A DNA stretch of 14,135 bases from Candidatus Thorarchaeota archaeon (GTDB lineage Archaea > Asgardarchaeota > Thorarchaeia > Thorarchaeales > Thorarchaeaceae). The position numbers were made by a program, and so were the translations under genes. Below, in pieces: positions 8,446 through 14,135 of the stretch (positions are counted from its first letter, which is position 1; every line of letters begins with the position of its first letter). The notes below the pieces were generated by a model, which searched no databases, was not told the DNA's origin, and was given only the letters and a program-made list of their open reading frames with translations. The stretch is from the NCBI GenBank assembly GCA_016839345.1, contig JAEOUL010000269.1, positions 1 through 14,135 of the forward strand, read 5' to 3'.

Positions 8446-8763
8446 TCAATCTGCTATGCTTGCTGAAATCCAATCTAGATAGTCTTTGGATCCCCACTTG
8501 ATAGGTAAGATCACATACTCAGGCACTTCGTAGGGGTGTTTTCTCTTGATTGCATTCCATAAATCGTCTTTATGGTCCTCTTGTGTCTTCATAATTAGAA
8601 GAGACTCTTCATCAGTAACAATTTCATCTTTCCAGTGGTAAATACTCATAACACTAGCAACAATGTTGACACATGCGCAAACACGCTCCTCAACCAGACC
8701 TCGGGCAAGATCTTCGCTTTTGTCTTTAGGACAAGTTGTGAGAGCTACCACATAATCTGACAT
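8446..8763 (-). CDS. cutA: CutA1 divalent-cation tolerance protein
   Basis: A 105-residue protein, the usual length for CutA1, a small trimeric ferredoxin-like-fold protein linked in bacteria to copper and other divalent metal tolerance; its true role in archaea is unclear. Family landmarks are the start VVALTTCPKD, ACVNIVASVMSIYHWKDEI, EESLLIMKT, KRKHPYEVPEYVILPI and the end YLDWISASI. The HPYEVPE and YHW segments belong to the conserved core. The start is ATG 8761-8763 with no ribosome site; a TATA box 26 bases upstream fits a leaderless transcript. The gene is convergent with the large helical protein gene and divergent from the aldolase-Fae operon, so it looks like a single-gene unit. Assignment to the family is firm. 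Confidence 0.95.
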   Translation of the reverse strand: MSDYVVALTTCPKDKSEDLARGLVEERVCACVNIVASVMSIYHWKDEIVTDEESLLIMKTQEDHKDDLWNAIKRKHPYEVPEYVILPIKWGSKDYLDWISASIAD

Positions 8764-8784
8764 ATTTAACCAAATGCAATGAGT

Positions 8785-8792
8785 CTATATAG
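8785..8792 (-). promoter_or_regulatory. TATA box for cutA, leaderless transcript
   Basis: CTATATAG, with a purine-rich AGAAGTCG just upstream on the minus strand that could serve as the TFB recognition element. The centre of the box is about 26 bases from the A of the cutA start codon, the spacing expected if transcription begins at the start codon. Confidence 0.65.
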
Positions 8793-8833
8793 CGACTTCT
8801 ATTTTTCAACCCGAACGCATCAAGCGAAGGTCA

Positions 8834-8839
8834 TTTATA
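8834..8839 (+). promoter_or_regulatory. TATA box for the aldolase-Fae operon
   Basis: TTTATA preceded by GCGAAGGTCA. Initiation about 26 bases downstream (around 8863) would give a leader of about ten bases, just enough to hold the GGTGA at 8864-8868 ahead of the GTG start at 8873. It is back to back with the cutA promoter within the 109-base gap between the two genes. Confidence 0.6.
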
Positions 8840-8872
8840 CAACTCCAAATTGCTCGGTATCCCGGTGATTCT

Positions 8873-10270
8873 GTGAGTAGATTCAAACCACAGGGCGTTA
8901 TGCCTGCATTGGTGACACCATTCACTCGTGATGGAGACATTAGTGCTGAAGGATTCAAAGAAGTAATTGATTACACGATCAGCAAGGGTGTGACTGGAGT
9001 AGTTCCCGCAGGCACAACCGGCGAGTTTTCATACATGCGAACCGAGGAACGAAAGAAACTACTAAAGCTTACCGTGGAGTATGTCGATGGTCGTGTACCG
9101 ATTGTTGCTGGAACAGGACTACATACAACTGAAGCCACTGTTAAACTAACAAAGTATGCAGCTGATCTTGGATGTGATGCTGCACTGGTTATCTCTCCAT
9201 ATTACATACGACCTGCTGACAAAGGTTACTATGAACATTATGAGGCTATTGCAAGCAAGGGTGAATTACCAATTATACTATACAATATTCCTCAATGTAC
9301 TTTGGGCGTTCTTAATTCGAATGTAGTTGAGGATCTTTCTAAATTGGACAATATTGTTGGTATAAAAGACAGCAGTGGAAGTGTCCCCTATATTCTCGAA
9401 TTGATTCAGAAACTCAAGGGAAAGATGGAGGTTCTCTGTGGTGCAGACGAGTGTTTCCTTTCTGCAGTAATTGCTGGTTCAAATGCCGCCATTATGGCTT
9501 CTGCAAATGTGATTCCTCATCTTTGGTTAGATATCATGAAGAAGGTTAAGGAAGGCAAGATTGAGGAGGCTGCTGAGCTTCAGAGAACGGCACAGACATT
9601 CGCTAGAATGGTGTTGAAGTTTGGAGCTGCGCCACCAGTTAAAGCTGCACTGAGGATGCTTGGAGTAAAGGCTGGAAGAAGTAGGATGCCATTGAATACG
9701 GGTGGAACCCTTACACCCGAGATAAAAGAAGAGATTCGAATCGAGCTAGAGAAGATGGGTCTAATTGAAGATATCATGCACACTCCAATCCAGAAAGAAA
9801 TTCAGATTCTTAATTTTCTCACAAAACAGGGGATATCACTAGGTAACTCTTCTGAATTGAGAACAAGTAGCTCCTCAAATGACATGGTGTCCGTTGGAAT
9901 TGTTGCTGGTTCAAAGAAAGGACCATTAGGTGAGGCTTTTGTTCGACTCTTGACGACTCCTAAGATTGGACATGAGGCACTGACAGTCATTCTCGAACCT
10001 AATCTGTCAGTAAAACCCAGCAGCCTCATGCTTCCTGCAAGAAAGATTGAATCCATGCGACAGGCTTCCCTATTCTATGGACCAGTGCAGTCTGGAACAG
10101 CTAAAGCTTTTGCTAGTTTTCTTGAGGCAGGAAAGATTTCCAAGGACTCTGTGAATAACGATGTAGCAATTCTGGCATTGGACATTGATCTAAACTTGAG
10201 AGATCGCCGTGAAATTACTGATGCTGCACAACAAGCAGTGGAAACAGCACTGAGAGGAATATGGAGGTGA
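8873..10270 (+). CDS. DapA-type class I aldolase fused to a Fae-like domain (first copy)
   Basis: A 465-residue two-domain protein. Residues 1-300 are a DapA/N-acetylneuraminate-lyase family TIM barrel: GTTGE at 47-51, catalytic Tyr137 in YNIPQCTLG, and Schiff-base Lys165 in IVGIKDSSG. The arginine that in E. coli dihydrodipicolinate synthase follows YNxPx (Arg138) is Cys142 here, so this is probably another pyruvate aldolase. A hydrophilic linker (about 301-337) leads to a domain (338-464) that aligns without gaps for about 70 residues with formaldehyde-activating enzyme, for example EPNLSVKPSSLM and FYGPVQSG. The catalytic histidine of the Fae AHIDL motif is replaced (Ser340 in VSVGIV), and the usual C-terminal tail is missing. 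The start is GTG with GGTGA four bases upstream. The stop overlaps the ribosome site of the second copy. The domain calls are sure; the reaction is unknown. Confidence 0.92.
   Translation: MSRFKPQGVMPALVTPFTRDGDISAEGFKEVIDYTISKGVTGVVPAGTTGEFSYMRTEERKKLLKLTVEYVDGRVPIVAGTGLHTTEATVKLTKYAADLGCDAALVISPYYIRPADKGYYEHYEAIASKGELPIILYNIPQCTLGVLNSNVVEDLSKLDNIVGIKDSSGSVPYILELIQKLKGKMEVLCGADECFLSAVIAGSNAAIMASANVIPHLWLDIMKKVKEGKIEEAAELQRTAQTFARMVLKFGAAPPVKAALRMLGVKAGRSRMPLNTGGTLTPEIKEEIRIELEKMGLIEDIMHTPIQKEIQILNFLTKQGISLGNSSELRTSSSSNDMVSVGIVAGSKKGPLGEAFVRLLTTPKIGHEALTVILEPNLSVKPSSLMLPARKIESMRQASLFYGPVQSGTAKAFASFLEAGKISKDSVNNDVAILALDIDLNLRDRREITDAAQQAVETALRGIWR
10263..10270 (+). promoter_or_regulatory. Ribosome binding site coupling the two aldolase-Fae genes
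   Basis: GGAGGTGA contains the TGA stop of the first gene and lies five bases before ATG 10276, marking that ATG, rather than the in-frame ATG at 10261, as the start of the second protein. Confidence 0.8.
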
Positions 10271-10275
10271 AACAT

Positions 10276-11754
10276 ATGTCTGAAGAAGAATTTCGTTTTC
10301 AGGGTGTTTACCCAGCACTCGTGACTCCTTTTGATGAGAATGGCGTGAACGAGAAACAGTACCGTGGACTTATTGACTACGTCATAAAGAGTGGTGCAAC
10401 TGGAATTGTCCCCTGTGGTACAACTGGTGAATTTACTAGCATGACATTCGCAGAAAAGGTAGAATGCATTCGAATAGCTTGTGATGCTGCAAAAGGTCGA
10501 GTTCCTGTCATAGCTGGAACAGGAGCTGCTTATACTGGTGATGTTGTTAAACTGACTAGGAAAGCAGCAGAATTTGGTGCATCAGCAGCTCTAGTTGTTT
10601 CACCTTACTTCCTAAAACCATCCGACAAGGAAATCTATGACCATTTCGAGAGAGTTGCCAACAACAGCGACATTCCACTTTTTGTGTATAATATACCTCA
10701 GGTTACAGGTGTACCAATTCATTGGACACTGATAGACGGTCTCAGAGACATAGATGGAGTGATCGGATTGAAGGATTCCAGTGGCAATCTTGTGAATCTG
10801 ACAACGATTCTTGTCAGAAAACCTGAGAACTTTCAGGTTGTCATTGGTCACGATGAAGTGGCATTGCCAGCTCTTGCTTCTGGATGCAATGGTGCAATTC
10901 TAGCCAGTGCAAACGTATTTCCTGACAGATACATCAGAATGCAGGCTGCTCTTGCAAATGGCGATTTAAAGGAGGCTCTTATAACCCAGAGAAGCATTCA
11001 GAAGATTGTCCGGATATTTGTAAACCACGGAGGAGGTCTTGCAGTCAAGGCTGCACTCAACATGATGGGTGTACCTGTTGGCCTTGCAAAGCTTCCACTC
11101 CAGATTGGAGATGCACTAGGATACGAGATGTTAGATGAGATTCGTATATGTCTTGAAGACCTTCAGCTGATTCCACGAGGAGAAGTTACTTTCAAGATGG
11201 GTGATCGAACACTTGTAAGCGAAACCTATCCCAAAGCGATTGGTATGGTTCCTAATGTTGTTGAAGATCTCACATTGCTTCATGGTGAGGCTCTATTTGG
11301 TGGTGGAACTGATATTGCTCATGTTGACCTAGTCATGGGAATACGTAACGGTCCAATGGGTGCTGCTCTAAAGACCGCAGGAAAAATAGTTGAAGACACG
11401 CATCCATCCAACGTCATCAAGGATCTTGAACTCACAACAGTTTTTGCGCCTACTGTTACGATAACGTCCGAGAAGCACAAGAAGATGGTTTATGAGGCTG
11501 CTCAGAAGGCTGTAGCTGACGCTGTACGTCGAACCATCACAGACACTATAATCCCTGAGGAACTGGTTCCAGACTTAGTAATTGCAGTGAACGTCTTTGT
11601 GCATCCGAGTGCAGCTAATCCAACTCGAGTTCACATTAACAACTTCATCTCTGTAAGACACGCACTTAGGCGTGCGATTGAAGGAAGACAGAGTGTGAAA
11701 GAGATTATTGCAAGGAAGGATTCTGCTCGTCATCCGTTTGCATACAATCCCTAG
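10276..11754 (+). CDS. DapA-type class I aldolase fused to a Fae domain (second copy)
   Basis: A 492-residue paralogue of the preceding protein with the same two-domain plan. The DapA-type barrel (1-300) has GTTGE at 48-52, Tyr138 in VYNIPQVTG and Lys166 in VIGLKDSSG; the position of the DHDPS arginine is Val143. The Fae domain runs from about 335 to the end: GEALFGGGTDIAHVDLVMG with the catalytic-type His349, IIPEEL, VFVHPSAANP, and the tail KDSARHPFAYNP that matches the HPFA ending of authentic Fae. It lacks the NLPCKPNTLMFN-type loop: APTVTI goes straight into the following helix, where authentic Fae has about a dozen more residues. The ATG at 10276 is chosen for its strong ribosome site. 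Duplication of an already fused gene, then divergence, explains the pair. A role with formaldehyde or a methylene-pterin is inferred from Fae. Confidence 0.93.
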   Translation: MSEEEFRFQGVYPALVTPFDENGVNEKQYRGLIDYVIKSGATGIVPCGTTGEFTSMTFAEKVECIRIACDAAKGRVPVIAGTGAAYTGDVVKLTRKAAEFGASAALVVSPYFLKPSDKEIYDHFERVANNSDIPLFVYNIPQVTGVPIHWTLIDGLRDIDGVIGLKDSSGNLVNLTTILVRKPENFQVVIGHDEVALPALASGCNGAILASANVFPDRYIRMQAALANGDLKEALITQRSIQKIVRIFVNHGGGLAVKAALNMMGVPVGLAKLPLQIGDALGYEMLDEIRICLEDLQLIPRGEVTFKMGDRTLVSETYPKAIGMVPNVVEDLTLLHGEALFGGGTDIAHVDLVMGIRNGPMGAALKTAGKIVEDTHPSNVIKDLELTTVFAPTVTITSEKHKKMVYEAAQKAVADAVRRTITDTIIPEELVPDLVIAVNVFVHPSAANPTRVHINNFISVRHALRRAIEGRQSVKEIIARKDSARHPFAYNP

Positions 11755-11950
11755 CGATTCTCTATCTTGGTGTTATTGACTCCAATTGACTTTAATCTAG
11801 AGAAATTTTTCACACATTCAAACCTTCTTGGCCATTTGTTAAGCCAATGAAAACTTCTATGTAACTGCTGAACAGCGTTGGTGCAGTGTAATCATGTACT
11901 TAATTAGCTCTATCGAGAAATTGCAATAGAATGAGTTTTCAAGCCATTAG
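11755..11950. other. Intergenic stretch after the aldolase-Fae operon
   Basis: I see no gene or RNA here. A short T run at about 11805 (AAATTTTTC) could end transcription of the operon. ATCGAG at 11912-11917 repeats one arm of the palindrome at 11955-11970. Confidence 0.4.
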
Positions 11951-11954
11951 AACG

Positions 11955-11970
11955 ACTCGATTTATCGAGT
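11955..11970. promoter_or_regulatory. Perfect palindrome next to a TATA box (possible operator)
   Basis: ACTCGAT-TT-ATCGAGT: seven-base arms with a two-base spacer, ending five bases before the TATA box at 11976. It would cover the TFB recognition element, a common place for an archaeal repressor or activator to bind. A further half-site, ATCGAG, is at 11912-11917. Confidence 0.5.
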
Positions 11971-11975
11971 TCTCC

Positions 11976-11983
11976 TATATATA
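11976..11983 (+). promoter_or_regulatory. Strong TATA box
   Basis: TATATATA, an ideal archaeal TATA element. Expected initiation is near 12005, ahead of the possible small gene at 12064-12231 and of the tandem repeats at 12308-12563. No large gene follows on this strand. Confidence 0.55.
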
Positions 11984-12063
11984 CTGGGAAGTGTATCATA
12001 CTCTCAAGTCTTGCATCCCTCTTAGACTGTCGCACCACCACGCATCCGTCGGAGTTAGAAGCA

Positions 12064-12231
12064 TTGGCCGAAACCTACGTCATCCCAATGAGAAAGATCC
12101 CCTCCAGGAAATTGCGTAAGACTGTGAAAATCTTCATGAGGGAGGAGGATGTATCACTCTTTGATGATGCAGGGCAGGAATTCGGAGTTATAATCGAGAA
12201 GAATCAACTTGTATTGAAACCAGGAGTATAG
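12064..12231 (+). CDS. Possible small protein, 47-55 residues
   Basis: An open frame that runs without a stop from 11935 to TAG 12229-12231. Its second half reads like real protein: IPSRKLRKTVKIF, MREEDVSLFDDAGQEFGVII and NQLVLKPGV, a basic segment followed by acidic and beta-like sequence. Two starts are possible: TTG 12064, with GGAG nine bases upstream (12051-12054), giving 55 residues, or ATG 12088 without a ribosome site, giving 47. The TATA box at 11976 is correctly placed to transcribe it with a leader of about 60 bases. I do not recognise the product. It could also be the remnant of a longer gene, since the frame upstream of 12064 still looks partly coding. A T run at 12295-12299 may end the transcript. 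Confidence 0.4.
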   Translation: MAETYVIPMRKIPSRKLRKTVKIFMREEDVSLFDDAGQEFGVIIEKNQLVLKPGV

Positions 12232-12317
12232 TCTTCAAAATGGACTGGAGTGTCCAAATCTCTCTCCCCCCGCCTTGGTTTCGGCCATACCTTCGTTTTT
12301 GTATCTAGATAATTAGA

Positions 12318-12393
12318 GTGGCAAATCTCAGCTGCTCACCGTGTCTTCATAGCACATGCTCAGTCAGGGGTAACCGCTTCACTGATTGGCCAC
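12318..12393 (+). ncRNA. Possible structured RNA, unit A
   Basis: The ends of the conserved block can pair: GTGGC-A-AATC (12318-12327) with GATT-G-GCCAC (12384-12393), nine pairs and one A-G mismatch. Inside, GTG/CAC can close a loop containing TCTTCAT, and AGGGG-TAA-CC-G-CTT can form a second small hairpin. This gives a possible three-way junction. The strand is a guess from the upstream TATA box. No known RNA family was recognised. Confidence 0.35.
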
Positions 12394-12446
12394 AGATAAA
12401 AAGAGTCTATTTCCCCTAAAAGTTGTATGCATTAATGATAAGAAGA

Positions 12447-12522
12447 GTGGCAAATCTCAGCTTGCTCTTGGCTCTTCATCGCCGAAGCTCAGCCAGGGGT
12501 AACCGCCTCACCGAAATGCCAC
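12447..12522 (+). ncRNA. Possible structured RNA, unit B
   Basis: Same layout as unit A: GTGGCA (12447-12452) pairs perfectly with TGCCAC (12517-12522), GGC (12470-12472) and GCC (12481-12483) close a loop containing TCTTCAT, and AGGGG-TAA-CC-G-CCT forms the second hairpin. The small helix is shifted by one base compared with unit A, so I do not count it as clean covariation. Confidence 0.35.
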
Positions 12523-12588
12523 GGGAAGAAAATAGTCGCTTTCTCCTAAAAGTTGTATGCATTCACGACAAAGGAAATGACAAATCAT

Positions 12589-14135
12589 TCATCTTGTACT
12601 TTGTATAAACGACCTTTGTTTCTCCTGCTGCTTTTCCCACTTTTTGCGTTCTGAACGAAGGTGGAAAATATGTACATCCTTGTAGATTAGACCTTCCTCT
12701 TTCGGTGGTAGACTTCTTTCGATACGTTCTTTTTCAGGTGTATAAATGAGAGAATCGCCAAATTCAGCAACATTGGCGAAGAAACAATAGGCGTAGATGG
12801 ATCTACGGGCATCAAAATGGGCTGCTTTGAAGTCTGCTGTGACTGGTGTGAATGCTGGGTTGAAAACTATATCAACTGGAGGTTCAAAGTTCTTTAGCTC
12901 CACCCTTAGATCCATGTCCAGAAAGTCTCGACATATGACAATTGCAATCCTTCCAAACTCTGTGTCGCAAACAATAGTTCTCCTAGGAAGTATTCCAGTT
13001 CCTATTCCCTCTGTGAATCTTTCACCTCTATAGTGAATAATTGCTGGAATGTGCTTCTCCTGGTTCCAAAGGATGCCCTCTGGACCTATGACCACGGAGA
13101 GGTTCTGCTTTGTTTCATCGTCATGATATGAACCTGGAATTATGTACATGCTGAAACCCTCTGCTAAGCGAATTATCTCTTCTAGTAATTCCTTATGGTT
13201 TAAGTCGATGGTCATTTCCGGGAAGAGTAGAATATTGACGCCTTCTCGGTGAGCGAATTCTATCATGTTTATGATTCTGGATTTTACAGATTCGACTTTA
13301 TCCTGCTTAAGACCTAGAAAGCCTTTGGCCTTCATCTCAAAGAATTCGTTTAGTATATCACCTGCTTTGGACACTACTATCTGAGCGATGCCAACCCTGC
13401 ACTCCTTTCTTTGAATACTTGCTTGTTCTTCAAGTAGGTTCTTGTAGATGAGTTCGTATTTTTTCTGACTCGTTTCTTCTCTGACCATTGTTGCTCTTTC
13501 GGTGAACTGACGAACTTCCCCTATTCTTGGAGAGAGACTGGTTTCTGTAGGACAAGAAGGAGCGACAATGCCTAATGTGCTTCTAGAGATAGATGGTTCT
13601 GTTATTATGTCTAAGGCAGAAACTAGAATACGCTCTTCTTTTTCGACCATATCTAAGCGGCCTAAAATCTCTCTCTCCTTGTGCTTATGCCCTGATTTGC
13701 TGAAGAGTTCAGCCGCTGACTTCAGATATTTAGTTGCGATTTTTAGGAATTTCTTCCTTTTTTCAATATCCAACTCCTCATCCGTTTTGATAAAGTGCCA
13801 TGTTGCATCGAAATAGGTAGATGTTGCTAGAGCCCAATCAGCTCCGCCATCGTAACCACCTTTCCGATAGGCAGATGCTGCCTTTCTAAGTATCGTCTTG
13901 ATCTTTGGATAGAGTAGTGCTTTGACATCTGTTTCAGTTGGCTCGTCAAATTTGCATCCGTGTTCTAAAGCCTTACAAAAGGCTGAGTTGCCTGTAGCTA
14001 GCAGTTTCAGTTTAGTATCAGTGAAGAGCTTGCTGGCTTTGGTGAATAGGCTTGCTGCTTCTGCGAACTTGTCTGCGTCATCGTAGTTCTCTGCAAGCTC
14101 CATGCTTTCCCAAGCTCTGCAGAGGTTGTATACAG
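12589..14135 (-). CDS. Helical-repeat protein fused to a nitrilase-superfamily amidohydrolase (5' end outside window)
   Basis: The frame is open to the window edge: codons before the ATG at 14103 read VYNLCRAWES without a stop and continue the helical pattern, so the gene starts beyond 14135. Numbering from that ATG, residues 1-165 are amphipathic helices resembling TPR or related repeats (ADKFAEAASLFTKASKLF, ATKYLKSAAELFSKSG). A linker (about 170-230) follows, then a carbon-nitrogen hydrolase domain (about 236-485) with the nitrilase triad: Glu296 in LLFPEMT, Lys350 in NQEKH and Cys391 in VICRDF. This family cleaves nonpeptide C-N bonds in amides or nitriles; the substrate is not evident. 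The tail 486-504 is short and basic. The repeat half probably mediates protein contacts. The gene ends at TGA 12589-12591, inside the decayed third repeat unit. Confidence 0.88.
   Translation of the reverse strand, partial: VYNLCRAWESMELAENYDDADKFAEAASLFTKASKLFTDTKLKLLATGNSAFCKALEHGCKFDEPTETDVKALLYPKIKTILRKAASAYRKGGYDGGADWALATSTYFDATWHFIKTDEELDIEKRKKFLKIATKYLKSAAELFSKSGHKHKEREILGRLDMVEKEERILVSALDIITEPSISRSTLGIVAPSCPTETSLSPRIGEVRQFTERATMVREETSQKKYELIYKNLLEEQASIQRKECRVGIAQIVVSKAGDILNEFFEMKAKGFLGLKQDKVESVKSRIINMIEFAHREGVNILLFPEMTIDLNHKELLEEIIRLAEGFSMYIIPGSYHDDETKQNLSVVIGPEGILWNQEKHIPAIIHYRGERFTEGIGTGILPRRTIVCDTEFGRIAIVICRDFLDMDLRVELKNFEPPVDIVFNPAFTPVTADFKAAHFDARRSIYAYCFFANVAEFGDSLIYTPEKERIERSLPPKEEGLIYKDVHIFHLRSERKKWEKQQEKQRSFIQSTR

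Larger units (their letters stand above)
12308..12563. repeat. Tandem repeat, two units of about 126 bases with a 129-130 base period
   Basis: Unit A is 12308-12433 and unit B is 12437-12563. They align without gaps for about 90 bases and then with one single-base indel in an A-rich part. The most conserved blocks are AGAGTGGCAAATCTCAGC, CAGGGGTAACCGC (12365-12377 and 12494-12506) and CCTAAAAGTTGTATGCATT at the 3' end of each unit. A third, decayed start of the unit (ATGACAAATC, about 12577-12586) appears exactly one period further on and runs into the 3' end of the minus-strand gene. The divergence between units, concentrated outside the blocks, suggests an old duplication under constraint. 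Confidence 0.85.

Noticed and set aside
8873..11754. Lysine biosynthesis dapA duplicates
   Set aside because: Both lack the DHDPS arginine, both carry Fae domains, and no lysine pathway gene is adjacent.
11931..12119. Plus-strand open frame of 62 codons starting at ATG 11931
   Set aside because: It runs through the palindrome and the TATA box, and its translation looks random; the frame ending at 12231 is the more protein-like one.
12246..12300. A further copy of the repeat upstream of unit A
   Set aside because: GAGTG and CAAATCTC recur there, but the spacing to unit A is about 68 bases, not 129, and the rest does not match.
12318..12393. H/ACA or C/D guide RNA
   Set aside because: The ACA after the stem in unit A reads ACG in unit B, no kink-turn is evident, and there is no proper C/D box pair.
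12308..12563. CRISPR array
   Set aside because: Only two full units, a period near 129 bases and conservation across most of the unit do not fit short repeats separated by unique spacers.
12423..12608. Plus-strand open frame of 61 codons across the tandem repeat
   Set aside because: It is made of repeat unit B and is not matched by an equivalent frame in unit A, so protein coding does not explain the conservation.

Overview
The window looks archaeal. Translation starts are preceded by GGAGG/GGTGA-type ribosome sites or by no leader at all, TATA boxes sit about 26 bases ahead of starts or inferred transcript starts, and several families are ones common in archaea: a tungsten aldehyde:ferredoxin oxidoreductase, a stand-alone DUF123 GIY-YIG protein and formaldehyde-activating-enzyme (Fae) domains. 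An Asgard archaeon such as a thorarchaeote is my best guess, from the mix of large helical proteins, a PH-like/zinc-ribbon protein and a helical-repeat nitrilase. Nothing in the window is diagnostic, so treat that placement as inference.

Layout. Positions 1-437 hold the 3' end of an aldehyde:ferredoxin oxidoreductase gene, convergent with a minus-strand group at 443-2246: a tandem PH-like/zinc-ribbon protein, a 77-residue unknown protein and a DUF123 GIY-YIG protein. A divergent plus-strand group follows: a metallo-beta-lactamase-fold hydrolase (2312-3289), then two very large, mostly helical, unrecognised proteins (3367-5985 and 5991-8438) separated by five bases. CutA (minus, 8446-8763) faces them. 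A compact divergent promoter region separates cutA from a two-gene operon (8873-11754). An 834-base region without a large gene comes next. It holds a strong TATA box with a palindrome beside it, a possible small gene and a tandem repeat of about 129 bases. The window ends with the 3' part of a minus-strand gene encoding a helical-repeat protein fused to a nitrilase-type amidohydrolase.

The most striking content is the operon at 8873-11754. Both genes encode a DapA-type class I aldolase joined to a C-terminal Fae domain. Each aldolase half keeps the Schiff-base lysine and the catalytic tyrosine but lacks the arginine typical of true dihydrodipicolinate synthase. The two Fae halves have degenerated in complementary ways: the first keeps the KPxxLM loop but lost the catalytic histidine and the C-terminal tail, while the second keeps the histidine and the HPFA tail but lost the loop. 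This suggests a hetero-oligomer with composite active sites that couples a pyruvate aldolase to formaldehyde handling on a tetrahydromethanopterin-type carrier. The chemistry is inference; the domain content is read from the sequence.

The second candidate for an undescribed system is the pair of 872- and 815-residue proteins. They are probably translated together, have no recognised domain apart from a small Cys3His zinc-binding site in the second, and look like partners in one assembly.
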